Assembly (NCBI RefSeq): GCF_001007935.1
Contig: NZ_CP011451.1
Coordinates: 2,542,001-2,606,000 of the forward strand
Length of the DNA: 64,000 bases
Source: Nitrosomonas communis
GTDB taxonomy: Bacteria; Pseudomonadota; Gammaproteobacteria; Burkholderiales; Nitrosomonadaceae
Direction of reading: 5' to 3'
Shown here piece by piece: positions 34,623 through 44,268 of the stretch. Under the pieces are notes generated by a model. The model did not search any database and was not told the DNA's origin. It saw only the letters and a list, made by a program, of their open reading frames with translations. The translations under genes and the position numbers were made by a program. Position 1 is the first letter of the stretch; every line of letters begins with the position of its first letter.

Positions 34623-36788
34623 TTATTTGACGACCACGACCTCTATGTCGCCTTGCCGATGCATGACAATAATCCCGACATCCAGTTTATGCCGCCGGAC
34701 AAGCAGATCCACCGAGGCCTTTCCTACTTGTAGATTCTTGATCTGCAACTCATGCAGGAATACCGGGAGTATCGGGTACGTAAAGTACACTTTGGCCTCA
34801 GACGCATGAATCGACATACCCAGACAAGCTTGAAGACCCATGAAGGCGGAGGCCGCAGCCCAGGCCTGGGGATTACAGGCGACAGGGTAGCGGGTCAGGC
34901 CTTGGCCGGGTCGGCGGACAAACCCGCAAAACAATTCGGGCAGCCGGTGGAGATCCACGACCAGGCTGGCATCAAACAAGCTAGTCATGATCTTTTCCAC
35001 GCCAGCCTTCAAACCATATCGGGCAAGACCGGCTGCGATAATTGCGTTGTCGTGAGGCCACACGGAGCCGTTATGATACGACATTGGGTTGTAGCGTCTC
35101 TCCCCATCCGCCAACGTGCGCACCCCCCATCCGCTGAAGTGATCATTGTTCATCAGGGTGTCGGCCAACCGAACGGCGCGGTCGGGACTAACGATCCCAG
35201 TGTACAGACAGTGACCCGCATTGGACGTTCTCACGCGACAGGTTTTCTTATGTCCATCCAATGCCAGTGCGTAAGTGGACAAGTCTTCACACCAGAACAC
35301 CTCTTCAAATTGTTGTTTCAGTTTTTCCGCCTGCCGACGGAGTTCGTTCGCTCGTTCCGGTAATCCGAGCGCTTCCGCCAATTTAGCGCCCTGCTGCTTG
35401 GCGTCATAGACATAGCCTTGTACTTCGCACAAGGCGATCGGGCCCTCCGCTAGTTCTCCGTTCTCGTGAAAAACCGAATCACTCGAATCCTTCCAGCCCT
35501 GATTATCCAGTCCTGTCTGGGACTTTCGATGGTACTCCACGAATCCATCCCCATCCTGATCACCATAAGTATCGATCCAATCAAGGGCCAGTTCGATATT
35601 CGGCCAAAGGGTGCGCATTAACGCGAGGTCGCCCGTCCGTTCATAATAGGCTCCCGCCAACATGACAAAGAGCGGTGTCGAATCCACACTGCCGTAATAC
35701 AGTCCAAAGGGAATCTCTCCCAGCGCGGCCATTTCCCCCTTTCGCGTCTCGTGCAGAATCTTTCCCGGCTCGGCATCCTGCGCCATCTTCAGTTCCTTCG
35801 CTTGGGCCGACGCCAAGTAACCGAGCACCCCGCGAGCGATCTGCGGTTTGATCCATAACGCTTCGAGCGCCGTAATAATGCCGTCCCGGCCAAATGGCGT
35901 GCTGAACCAGGGAACCCCAGCGTACGGATAGGGCCCCTCGGCCGTCTCGGTGACCATCATGCGAAAGTCCACCAACGAACGGTTCCACCATTCATTGAAT
36001 TGCTCGTTAGATGTATGAATCAGGCAATCCTCGCTTTGTTCGGCTTTGAGCTCCATCTCGGTCTCGGCCACCGCATGATCGTACGCAAAACAAGTCCGCA
36101 GTTTCGCGCCGATATCGCAGCAGATCGTGACGGTAACCAACATCTCGGCTTTTGGGTCCAAGGTCATATTAAACAGCGCTTGCGTCACACTGAGTTCCGT
36201 CGGAATCGGCGAAAACATGATCCTGGTTTGACGCAACACTCCATCGAGTCCCTCGTAGGGCAAGACGAGAACATCCTTTCCCACCGCCCCGTGCAATTGC
36301 TTCCCTTTATGTTGCCGTTTTGTGCCACGGACTTCAAAGATATCCGCAAAATCCGATTCGAACCGGAGTCCGATCTGTATCGATATGGCGGCCAGACTGA
36401 AATTCGAGAAACGAAATCGTTCATACCCCACTCCGTTCCACAAAAACCGGGAGCGAAAGACATGCACGCTACCCCGCGGAATGTCGATCTGGCCTTCGTG
36501 ATATAGGTCCGGATTGGTCAAATCGACCGCCAACAACGCATTGTCTTCCTTGATGGTGGAACTGAGCAGCATCGGCCGACCATTGTTCAGAAACAATTCC
36601 TCCCGGCTCAGGAACCGCGTTCCTTCGTGATACAAGCCCTGTGTTCCATGACCGACCAGTTGAATATCCCCATAGCGATCGAAGACACCGAAGGTTTCGC
36701 CATGCTTGAGCACCCGGGTCCGATTGTCCGCCATGGACGAGCTGGCAAGAATATAAAACTGATCATTGATGTTGATAATCTCTTCCAC
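34623..36788 (-). CDS. Glycogen debranching enzyme-type amylo-alpha-1,6-glucosidase
   Basis: 721 aa from GTG at 36788, which has GGAGG five bases upstream; an ATG four codons earlier would put that site inside the gene. An N-terminal glycogen-debranching domain (about 25-220: VLKHGETFGVFDRYGDI, HEGTRFLS) precedes an (alpha/alpha)6 barrel (WFSTPFGRDGIITALEALW, DSTPLFVMLAGAYYERTGD, YHNGSVWPHDNAIIAAGLARYG). This class acts on alpha-1,6 branches or related glycosides. The gene is G+C-richer than the core genes and part of a transferred-looking block that also has a GT4 glycosyltransferase. The substrate is not certain. Confidence 0.88.
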   Translation of the reverse strand: MEEIININDQFYILASSSMADNRTRVLKHGETFGVFDRYGDIQLVGHGTQGLYHEGTRFLSREELFLNNGRPMLLSSTIKEDNALLAVDLTNPDLYHEGQIDIPRGSVHVFRSRFLWNGVGYERFRFSNFSLAAISIQIGLRFESDFADIFEVRGTKRQHKGKQLHGAVGKDVLVLPYEGLDGVLRQTRIMFSPIPTELSVTQALFNMTLDPKAEMLVTVTICCDIGAKLRTCFAYDHAVAETEMELKAEQSEDCLIHTSNEQFNEWWNRSLVDFRMMVTETAEGPYPYAGVPWFSTPFGRDGIITALEALWIKPQIARGVLGYLASAQAKELKMAQDAEPGKILHETRKGEMAALGEIPFGLYYGSVDSTPLFVMLAGAYYERTGDLALMRTLWPNIELALDWIDTYGDQDGDGFVEYHRKSQTGLDNQGWKDSSDSVFHENGELAEGPIALCEVQGYVYDAKQQGAKLAEALGLPERANELRRQAEKLKQQFEEVFWCEDLSTYALALDGHKKTCRVRTSNAGHCLYTGIVSPDRAVRLADTLMNNDHFSGWGVRTLADGERRYNPMSYHNGSVWPHDNAIIAAGLARYGLKAGVEKIMTSLFDASLVVDLHRLPELFCGFVRRPGQGLTRYPVACNPQAWAAASAFMGLQACLGMSIHASEAKVYFTYPILPVFLHELQIKNLQVGKASVDLLVRRHKLDVGIIVMHRQGDIEVVVVK

Positions 36789-36990
36789 AAAAACCTCCAT
36801 TACGCTTGCCGAAATGATTACACGATCTCATCCGCGAATATCCAATGGACAGACCCGAACGAATGATCACGCGGCAGTTCAATTCCTCTTATTACCTTAT
36901 ACTCTTCTTACCGACCATGCTCAATATACCATTCAATCTCACGTCCCAACACTATTGGTCAATGCGTGGAGAGCTGCGTCGCAAGCTTGA

Positions 36991-38292
36991 TCACTTCAGG
37001 CTCTTCGGCAGCAATAATTGTTCCGTCCAATTTGTTCTCATCCAGTGGATGACATAAGCCGAGACGATGGCGGCCAAAAAGAACCCAGTTCCAATTCCTA
37101 CGACACTCGGGAGTTCCCCGATCTCTTGCGTCGTCCAGCCGAACAACGTCATCCCTGCGATGGCTGCTACCATCGCGCCAAGATTGTAAATGGCCAGGAC
37201 ACGTCCCAACATTACCCGCGGCGCGATCTCCTGCAGGATGCCCCAGGCAATCGGAGTCAACGCACCAGCTCCTATGCCGATCACGACCATGAGCAGCGCA
37301 GCGGGAAGACGATTGGAAGTCAAGACCAACCCCCATATGGCAAACCCACTGATCAGACTGGACACCATCATCATTTGAATGCGCCGGTAAAGCGGCCAAC
37401 CGGACAGAGAGACCAACCCCAGCGACATTACCAAAAGCCCTACACCGTAGGCAGACCAAAAATAGCCAACCTCGACCGGACCTAAATCCAGCATCTTCTT
37501 CCCGAACACTGGGAACAAAGTACTGAAGGCGCTTGCTGAAAATGTGTAGGCTATAGCAACACCAATTAACAGTAGGATCATCCGCTGATCGAACAACACG
37601 TACCGAAATCCGTCCCGCACATCCTGAAACATATTGGTCAGCGAAGTTACCGCCGCGGAGGCCGATTCGGCTGCCGGAAACCGAATAATCAGGAAACACG
37701 CGGCCGAGACGAGATAACTGACGGAATTGATACAGAGCACTTCCTGTGAACTCATCGTTGCGATCCCTATGCCGCTCAGTGCGGGACCGATGATGATGCC
37801 AATGCTCGTCGTTGTCTGTAAAAGCGCATTGGCCGCGGTGAATTCATGCCGGGCGACCAAGAGCGGAATCGAGGCAGTCAGCGCCGGTCCGAACACGGCC
37901 GACGCAACCGCATGAACGAAAACCAGGATATAGAGACGCTCAATGCTGAAGGATTCGACCGAGATCAAACAGGGTATGAAACCAAGTACTACGGCACGGA
38001 TGAGATCGCTACCGATCAGCAGTAATTTCTTGGGCAGCCGGTCGACGATGACCCCGATGAAAGGCCCGAACAGAATCGGCGGAAGCGTCTGCAGCAAGCC
38101 GATGATCGTGGTCTTAAGCGGAGAACCGGTAATGGCATAGACGAACCAAAGTAGCGCCAGCTTGGACACCGCATCACCGACCTGCGAGACCATCTGACCC
38201 CACCACACGAGGGTAAAGTCTCGTGTGAGGAATTGCGGTGACCAGCTAACTGTCGGGCTCAGCCTGGATTCATTCGTGTTGCATCGTTTCAT
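36991..38292 (-). CDS. MFS exporter, EntS-like (downstream paralogue)
   Basis: 433 aa with about 12 membrane segments. The N-terminus reads FTLVWWGQMVSQVGDAVSK, and the loop between helices 2 and 3 (GVIVDRLPKKLLL) is the MFS motif A. It belongs to the EntS/MefA-like exporter type. It is closely related in layout and sequence to the MFS protein encoded at 39399-40670, indicating a duplication. Substrates may be carbohydrate-derived or siderophore-like; nothing in the sequence decides. No strong ribosome-binding site is seen. Confidence 0.82.
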   Translation of the reverse strand: MKRCNTNESRLSPTVSWSPQFLTRDFTLVWWGQMVSQVGDAVSKLALLWFVYAITGSPLKTTIIGLLQTLPPILFGPFIGVIVDRLPKKLLLIGSDLIRAVVLGFIPCLISVESFSIERLYILVFVHAVASAVFGPALTASIPLLVARHEFTAANALLQTTTSIGIIIGPALSGIGIATMSSQEVLCINSVSYLVSAACFLIIRFPAAESASAAVTSLTNMFQDVRDGFRYVLFDQRMILLLIGVAIAYTFSASAFSTLFPVFGKKMLDLGPVEVGYFWSAYGVGLLVMSLGLVSLSGWPLYRRIQMMMVSSLISGFAIWGLVLTSNRLPAALLMVVIGIGAGALTPIAWGILQEIAPRVMLGRVLAIYNLGAMVAAIAGMTLFGWTTQEIGELPSVVGIGTGFFLAAIVSAYVIHWMRTNWTEQLLLPKSLK

Positions 38293-38342
38293 AGTGAGTT
38301 AGAATTCATGGAATGAAACCAGCTTGGGCACTAGGGAGTCGT

Positions 38343-39176
38343 TTACTCAGCTGTAATGAGCCGGACGGTGCTGGTGTTCACCGCCTTGACACCGGGCACC
38401 TGGCGAGCCGCCTGAGCCGCTTCCAGAATAATGACCTGAAATCGCGTGGATCCAGTCAACGTAACGACTCCTCCTTCCGTTTTTACCTCGAACTTCACCG
38501 CTTGCAATGTTTCACTCTTTTCGAATCGTTCTTTTATCAGTTGAGTGATGATTTTGTCTCGCTCGACGACGAGCCCATGAGAGGCATTTGGATTCACTTT
38601 CAGACGATTCTTGACCGCATGCACTCCGTCGAGACAACGGATAATATCTGCTGCCGTCTGCTTTTCGCTGTCGCTGGTGACCTTGCCGAGAAGGACCAGA
38701 TCCTTGCCTTTTGCGTCAATTTCAATGTCATAGGGAAAAAGTCGGGAATCGGCCATGAGCGCTAGCTTGGCCGTGATTATCAGGGAGTGTATTGATTCTT
38801 TCCCTTCGGCTTCCACGAATTTGGTTTTGTCCGTTGACGTCTGATCTGTGGACGACTGGCCGTTTGCCGCCGGTTTGTTGTCCGCTGGCGGATTGACCTG
38901 CGGGCATGGCCGTTCGTCGCCAATTATTTCCACTTCTTTTTGGTGCGATTCCATATCCTTTGATTTCGCTTCCGACTCCTCCGTCTCCTGTTCCAGTTCC
39001 TTGAGTTTATGTTCAGACTCATGGATCGTCGGTTCGGTCTCCTTAAGCTTCGGCACCACCTCAGGTTTGATTTCGAGAGATTCGGCGCCGAGCAGGATTC
39101 GTCCATCTATCAACGCCATGCTGCATATCAGAGCGATCAATGCAGCAAATCTGAATGAACGGAAGAAAGAAATCAT
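38343..39176 (-). CDS. Exported protein with charged coiled coil and two BON domains
   Basis: 277 aa. An N-terminal signal or anchor (FAALIALICSMALIDG) is followed by a Glu/Lys-rich coiled coil (about 35-95), a polar linker, and two BON domains (about 125-195: LALMADSRLFPYDIEIDAKG, then LDGVHAVKNRL; about 200-277: IKERFEKSETLQAVKF, VVTLTGSTRF, VPGVKAV). Probably periplasmic or membrane-associated. It lies between the two MFS genes on the same strand. Confidence 0.78.
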   Translation of the reverse strand: MISFFRSFRFAALIALICSMALIDGRILLGAESLEIKPEVVPKLKETEPTIHESEHKLKELEQETEESEAKSKDMESHQKEVEIIGDERPCPQVNPPADNKPAANGQSSTDQTSTDKTKFVEAEGKESIHSLIITAKLALMADSRLFPYDIEIDAKGKDLVLLGKVTSDSEKQTAADIIRCLDGVHAVKNRLKVNPNASHGLVVERDKIITQLIKERFEKSETLQAVKFEVKTEGGVVTLTGSTRFQVIILEAAQAARQVPGVKAVNTSTVRLITAE

Positions 39177-39398
39177 GACATCACGTTTTCATGCTGGATC
39201 ACGTCCGAATCCTCTCCACGGATTTGCCCTGCTGCACGCGCCGCACTGTAAGGCATTCGATTCACCGCTGCGAAAGAAACCGGAAATACACGATAAGCTG
39301 GGTAAGCACGAGAACCACATGCGCGAGAAGATGAAACAAGGCAATCATACGGCGGCCACGGGCTCTGCAAACCCGTGGTCCAGAGAAATTCCGGATAA

Positions 39399-40670
39399 CT
39401 AGGTCGTGGCTGGAGCATAATCTCGACGACTCACATGAATCGTCACCATTGCAGTGAGCAACAGGGCCAATCCGATACCGACCAGACTTGCAGCCGGACT
39501 GATTTCATCCGAAGCCCATCCAAACCCCGCCATGCCAACCATAGAAGAAGCCATTCCACCAGTGCTAAACGTGGTGAAAACACGGCCTAAGAGGTGTTCG
39601 GGCGTCACTTCCTGGAGCGTGGCTGACACGACTGGGTAATACACCGATGTGGTACCGCCGATGACGCCGATCAGCAACATTGTGTTCGCTAACACCGGCG
39701 TCTCTATCAATCCAAGACTGCAGACCGCCAGACCTCCCACTGCCAGGAACTTGGCGATTCGACCGATGCGATTGCGAAAATCACCTTGTGGTACCCAGGC
39801 CAACCAGAGGGAAGCCGCCAGCATTCCGATCCCCAATGCCGACCAGATCCATCCCAACTCGAGCGGTCCGACCTGCAACACTTCTTTCGCGACGACAGGC
39901 AGCATGAACACAAAGGCACTGATAGCCAAATTATAGAGCACGGCTGTAATCATCAAAGCGAATACAATTCGGTGTTGGATAAAGACGAACCGGAACCCCA
40001 CGGCCAGATCCTTGATGATGGGGGTAGACAAGACTTCCAGCCGTTTGACCACGTGACTATCGCGTACGGCGATCGGAATGATGCACAACGCGGAAATAAA
40101 GTATGCCACGGCGTTGAAATACAGAACGTTCTGCACTCCGACCACTGCAATGCCCAGGCCGCCCAAGGCCGGACCCAGCAGAACTCCAACGTTCGTCGTG
40201 CTTTGAATAAGTGCATTGGCCGAGGTCAATTGTGATCGATCGACAATCAAGGGAACGGCCGATGATAGCGCCGGCCCGAAAATCGTGGAGACAATCGAAT
40301 TCAAGAACACGAGCACATAGAGACGTTCGAGCGTCAATACGTCAAAGGCATAACATAAAGGAATGAGCACTACGGTCAGCGTACGCACCAAGTCAACGAC
40401 AATCATTACCATTTTTTTCGGCAGACGATCCAGATAGACGCCGATCAAAGGGCCAAAGACCAACGGTGGAATGGTCTGCAGAAGACCGATCACGGTCATC
40501 TTGAGTGCGGATCCGGTAAGTTCATAGACGAACCAGAGGAGCGCCACTTTGCTCAGGCCATCCCCGATCTGGGAAATGGCCTGTCCGGCCCAGAGCATCC
40601 CAAAATCTTTGGTCCAGAGTAATCTCCAACCACTTGTGGCAGACTGCACCGTAACATCCTTCTCTTTCAT
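39399..40670 (-). CDS. MFS exporter, EntS-like (upstream paralogue)
   Basis: 423 aa from ATG at 40670, which overlaps the glycosyltransferase stop by four bases (ATGA), implying translational coupling. About 12 membrane segments; DFGMLWAGQAISQIGDGLSK and GVYLDRLPKKMVM parallel the downstream paralogue at 36991-38292. Coupling to a GT4 glycosyltransferase suggests that the exporter moves a glycosylated product or serves the same pathway, which is inference. Confidence 0.84.
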   Translation of the reverse strand: MKEKDVTVQSATSGWRLLWTKDFGMLWAGQAISQIGDGLSKVALLWFVYELTGSALKMTVIGLLQTIPPLVFGPLIGVYLDRLPKKMVMIVVDLVRTLTVVLIPLCYAFDVLTLERLYVLVFLNSIVSTIFGPALSSAVPLIVDRSQLTSANALIQSTTNVGVLLGPALGGLGIAVVGVQNVLYFNAVAYFISALCIIPIAVRDSHVVKRLEVLSTPIIKDLAVGFRFVFIQHRIVFALMITAVLYNLAISAFVFMLPVVAKEVLQVGPLELGWIWSALGIGMLAASLWLAWVPQGDFRNRIGRIAKFLAVGGLAVCSLGLIETPVLANTMLLIGVIGGTTSVYYPVVSATLQEVTPEHLLGRVFTTFSTGGMASSMVGMAGFGWASDEISPAASLVGIGLALLLTAMVTIHVSRRDYAPATT

Positions 40671-41752
40671 AGCCATTCCGCGGACATCCCTTCTGCAATC
40701 GTGTTTCGCTTTCCGGGAAACACTTGCGGCCCGCTCAGTATTTGTTGGTACGCCTGGACATAATTCCGCACCATCTGCTCGACGGTAAACCGTTCTTCAA
40801 ATACCTGGCGGCATCGCCGCCGATCGATCAAGGAGATGCCTTCGACATGTTTGGTCATCTCATCAAGGTTTTCACTAATCAGACCGGTCATCCCATGTTC
40901 GATGATTTCGGGGATAGAGCCGCGGCGGTATCCGAGCACGGGCGTACCACAAGCCAACGCTTCGATCAAAACCAATCCGAACGGTTCGGGCCAATCATAA
41001 GGACAAACCATAGCAAGAGCATTGCCGATGAAATCATTCTTTTGCACATCGGTCACTTCACCGACAAACTCAATCAGCGGATGATCCAGTAACGGTTCGA
41101 CCACACGTTCGAAATAAGCTCGATCGGCCTGATCGACTTTTGCCGCAATTCGCAATGGTATGCCGACCCGCTTGGCCAATTCGATGGCGTGGTCTGGACA
41201 CTTCTCCGGGGCAATACGCCCAAGGAATGCCAAATATTGACCTGGTTCAGGATGAGCACTGTATAAGTCGCTGGGCAATCCGTGATACACAGTAGCCAAC
41301 CAATTACACCAAGGTAATGGACTTCGCTGCGAATTTGAAATGGAAACCAAGGGCAATTCGGAGAACTCACGGAATACTGGCGCCAGTTCCGGCAAGTCCA
41401 ACCGCCCGTGCAATGTGGTAACCACCGGCACGGGGGAACGCCGCGCAAGAGAAAATGCCAAAAAATCGAGATGCGAATGGATCACATCAAACTGGTCAGC
41501 CACGCTGAAGACCTGTTCCACCATCGAAATTAGCGGGGCCTCCCGGCTAAAGATGCCAGTGTTGAGACGAAGTGCTTGATTGCAAGGAGCTTCCAGTTTC
41601 GCTTTCGTTAAGGAATCGCCACTCGCGAATAATGTTACGTCATGTCCCTGGCGAACGAGTTCTTCGGTTATGTAAGAGACTACCCGTTCTGTCCCTCCAT
41701 ACATCTTCGGTGGCACACTTTCCCATAGGGGTGACACTTGCGCAATTTTCAT
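40667..41752 (-). CDS. GT4-family glycosyltransferase
   Basis: 361 aa, AAAGGAG before the ATG. It has a GT-B fold: N-terminal MKIAQVSPLWESVPPKMYGG with the glycine-rich acceptor loop, FDVIHSHLDFLAF, then the C-terminal nucleotide-sugar site EPFGLVLIEALACGTPVLGY (EX7E motif). It transfers a sugar from a nucleotide donor to an unknown acceptor. It is the first gene of a five-gene same-strand block reaching 34623. G+C is visibly higher than in the rpoH-fts region, supporting acquisition from another lineage. Confidence 0.88.
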   Translation of the reverse strand: MKIAQVSPLWESVPPKMYGGTERVVSYITEELVRQGHDVTLFASGDSLTKAKLEAPCNQALRLNTGIFSREAPLISMVEQVFSVADQFDVIHSHLDFLAFSLARRSPVPVVTTLHGRLDLPELAPVFREFSELPLVSISNSQRSPLPWCNWLATVYHGLPSDLYSAHPEPGQYLAFLGRIAPEKCPDHAIELAKRVGIPLRIAAKVDQADRAYFERVVEPLLDHPLIEFVGEVTDVQKNDFIGNALAMVCPYDWPEPFGLVLIEALACGTPVLGYRRGSIPEIIEHGMTGLISENLDEMTKHVEGISLIDRRRCRQVFEERFTVEQMVRNYVQAYQQILSGPQVFPGKRNTIAEGMSAEWL

Positions 41753-41934
41753 TCGAACGACTCCTTTGTATGTGTATAAGAAAATAAGTACTCTTATTCA
41801 TAATTACATTACAGGCATTAGGAAATATAGGTAACTTTTCTTTCAGAATTATCTTTCTTTTTTTAATCTGACTCTTCCTCTCTATAAAGCAAATGTTAGT
41901 GCAATATACTTCCTTTTTTCCTACTTATGATTTA

Positions 41935-42225
41935 TCACCTTATCTGCTTAGTAACGTAACAAAAAATTTTTGGTTGACACACTGATGAAAAAATTTGCAG
42001 GATAACCCGTTCCACTAATAATCTGGCTGCCTGAGCATCATCTTCTTTAGCTTTGCTTACCATCTGACTAATAATCTCGGGCATATGTTCTGCAATACTC
42101 TCTCGCAGCTTTGCTATTTTGCCTGTACCAGGCTTGCGTCCATTAGGATTTCCAGACTCTCCTGATTTCCAGCGGCCTTGCTTCTTTTCTATCGTTTCAT
42201 TGTTGCTTTTCTCCTGTTTTAACAA
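41935..42225 (-). CDS. DUF5681-type protein, C-terminus altered
   Basis: 96 aa. RWKSGESGNPNGRKPGTG followed by AKEDDAQAARLLVERVI matches DUF5681 proteins, small proteins common in genomic islands and prophages. The expected proline-rich C-terminus after the ERVI segment is replaced by an unrelated tail, suggesting a frameshift near 41995. The function is unknown. Confidence 0.6.
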   Translation of the reverse strand: MLKQEKSNNETIEKKQGRWKSGESGNPNGRKPGTGKIAKLRESIAEHMPEIISQMVSKAKEDDAQAARLLVERVILQIFSSVCQPKIFCYVTKQIR

Positions 42226-42422
42226 GAAATTTAAATTTGATCGAGCATTTTCAATCTAAATGAAAAAATCACACATACTATTTTTGATAAAAGCGAGGGG
42301 AAAAAACCGACTAATCGACGAAACCGATTCAGCTTTCCATTTTGCCGCATTCCGCGTTGTATCATCTTTTACAAATCGCAAGCCATTGACTACACGTCCA
42401 GCACGACGTTTTATCCACCATC

Positions 42423-42626
42423 CTAGATGTCTACAGTCAATGATTCCATCCCGCTCGCCTGCAATATCGGTGACAATTTGTTATGCCAAGCCTGCAAGAA
42501 ATCACCCAGTAATTCCCGGTCGGAGTCATCATTTATGTATTCAAAAATACAGGCCGCTGGATCTGGCAAACCCAAACATAGCAATGATTGCCGGCAGTAG
42601 TCTGACCACTCAGCATAACTGGAGAT
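42423..42626 (-). pseudogene. Island primase/helicase-like C-terminal fragment
   Basis: The minus frame reads WSDYCRQSLLCLGLPDPAAC, then DDSDRELLGDFLQAWHNKL. This resembles the C-terminus of island- or phage-encoded AAA/primase proteins (pattern W.D.V...L.WLG.PDP...D.....L..LL.AWH). It is cut on its 5' side by IS630 copy 2. The assignment is from memory of the pattern only. Confidence 0.45.
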
Positions 42627-42721
42627 ATAGCTTAACCATTTAAGAATGATCAAAATGTATAAGATTTGAAAAGCATCTCAACGGTTTGGCTTTGTTGCTT
42701 ACGCAGTGCCTTGGCCTGTGC

Positions 42722-43120
42722 TCATGTATGTTCGATAGGATTGAGATCAGGAGAATAGGCGGGCAAATATTCAAGGGTGTGCCCAGCATTTTGTATGGCC
42801 TCTTGCGTATCCTGCCTCTTATGGAAGGCGGCATTGTCCATCACAACGACGGCATGTGACGGCAATTTAGGCAACAGGTCCTGCATCGCCCATCCGTGGA
42901 ACACATCAGCGCTGATATTGACTGCAAACAGGCTGACGGTGAGCAATAGCTTTCCGATCAGGGCGCCGATCGCGTTGATACGACCTGGCGCATGCCAGTC
43001 ATGCGTGCCATGACATCTCTGACCAGCAGGTGCATAACCATGAGTGCGCGGCGCATCCTGTGCAAAGCCACTTTCATCAATGTAGACAATGGCCCGGCCT
43101 GCAGCTTCATAAGTGGCCAT
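42722..43120 (-). CDS. IS630 type B copy 2, OrfB catalytic part
   Basis: 132 aa reading IVYIDESGFAQDAPRTHGYA, VMDNAAFHKRQDTQ and YSPDLNPIEHT, then a TGA where copy 1 has a Trp codon (EHKWAQ). Sequence beyond the stop is still homologous (AQAKALRKQQ). The product lacks about 25 C-terminal residues. Confidence 0.75.
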   Translation of the reverse strand: MATYEAAGRAIVYIDESGFAQDAPRTHGYAPAGQRCHGTHDWHAPGRINAIGALIGKLLLTVSLFAVNISADVFHGWAMQDLLPKLPSHAVVVMDNAAFHKRQDTQEAIQNAGHTLEYLPAYSPDLNPIEHT

Positions 43121-43472
43121 CTTCTCCTGAAAGATGCGCCGTGCGTTTTCGTCTGCTTTGGGATGCTTCAGAGTTTTTTTTATAGGTGATGTTAAGCTTC
43201 TGGAGCGCCAGAAAAATAGCGTTTTGCGCTACACCCAAACGTTTTGCCCGCTCGTACTGATAAGCATCAGGATAATCGCGAACATCCTGGCGCAATACCT
43301 CAAGATCAATCTTGCGTTGGCGAAACCCTTGAGGTTTACGATGGATGTTCTTAACCCAGCGTGTCACGCTTGCCACGCCCACATCAAACCGGGCCGCCAC
43401 CTCGGCTATCGTAAGTCCTTCTTTCTTTCGGACAGACAGGACTTTACGGCGGAAATCTAATGAATATGCCAT
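43107..43472 (-). CDS. IS630 type B copy 2, OrfA
   Basis: 121 aa. It reads MAYSLDFRRKVLSVRKKEGL, AEVAARFDVGVASVTRWVKN and QYERAKRLGVAQNAIFLAL, then NITYKKN at an A8 run, after which the frame is non-homologous. It keeps the 25 codons deleted in copy 1. Confidence 0.78.
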   Translation of the reverse strand: MAYSLDFRRKVLSVRKKEGLTIAEVAARFDVGVASVTRWVKNIHRKPQGFRQRKIDLEVLRQDVRDYPDAYQYERAKRLGVAQNAIFLALQKLNITYKKNSEASQSRRKRTAHLSGEDGHL

Positions 43473-43507
43473 CTCTAGATTATAATCAGTATTATCTGGT
43501 TGCGCTA

Positions 43508-44074
43508 TATCGAAATATTTGACCGCACAGCTGTAATACCCTGTGTGCTAAATCGTATGAGCCACGTTCTTCAATTTTTCTTATAGCTGCTAGAAGTTCA
43601 AGAGGCTCAATCTCTGCAATCATCTTTGTGCCAATATAGGGAAAAATAATATTTTTCAATCTGCGCTTAACGTCTTTAGCATGATGTGGTACCCAAGTAT
43701 GAGTTTGTTTATCAAGCCATTCCAAAGCGACAGCTTGAAAAATATTTTCCAGAGGAATACCTGCAGCAATTCGTCGCGCTATCTCACTTTTTTTCCTTAA
43801 TGTCGGCCTTAGCTTGCTTTCTTTGTGCACTAGGGTCTATGCCCTTAGTAATAAGTTTCCGTGCCTCGAAATGTGCCAAGCGAGCATCTTTTAAAGTTAT
43901 ATTGGGATATATCCCCAGAGATAATAATTAGGCTTTCCCTGGAAGCGGTACTTAAAACGCCACCACCGTGACCCGTTGGGATTGACTTGTAAATACAATC
44001 CCTCATTATCAAATAAATATTGAACCTTACTTGCTAGATTTTGTATTTCGTATTTCAGCATCAGTGAGTAACAT
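43508..44074 (-). pseudogene. P4-type tyrosine integrase relic, N-terminal half
   Basis: From ATG at 44074 it reads MLLTDAEIRNTKSSK, a stop, then LFDNEGLYLQVNPNGSRWWR in another frame (the arm-binding DUF4102 domain). The core-binding part, in the frame at 43830-43508, reads RRLKNIIFPYIGTKMIAEI and LCGQIFRY. IS630 copy 2 cuts the gene before the catalytic domain. It lies on the 3' side of tRNA-Ser(CGA) at 46470, separated from it only by the IS5/IS3 insertion. Confidence 0.8.
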
Positions 44075-44268
44075 ATTGGTATAACTCCAATAAGTGTAGA
44101 AAGTTATACTAAGGGCACCTCTTTCAAGAAACAAATGTAACACAATGGTTTTACAGCAAATATTAAGTAGCCTCAGGAACAGGGGTAAGATTAAACCCCA
44201 GTGAAGTGGTACCCAAAAACTGTACAGGTTGTTAAGCTCTGGCAGAATTAAAAAGGAGCTTAATAACA

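Larger units (their letters stand above)
42628..43507 (-). mobile_element. IS630-family element, type B, copy 2
   Basis: 880 bp with ends TAGCGCAACCAGATAATACT (5' on the minus strand) and TAGCTTAACCATTTAAGAAT (inward from the other end), and a TA on each side. It has OrfA, an A8 run and OrfB. It sits between an integrase relic and a primase-like fragment that do not form one gene, so one flank has been rearranged. Confidence 0.86.

Noticed and set aside
36000..36506. 168-codon plus-strand frame
   Set aside because: Antisense to the debranching enzyme; no motif.
39173..39418. 81-codon minus-strand frame overlapping the double-BON start by ATGA
   Set aside because: Composition (many Arg, Ser, Tyr, no domain) fits a chance frame in G+C-rich DNA; the ATGA overlap alone is weak support.
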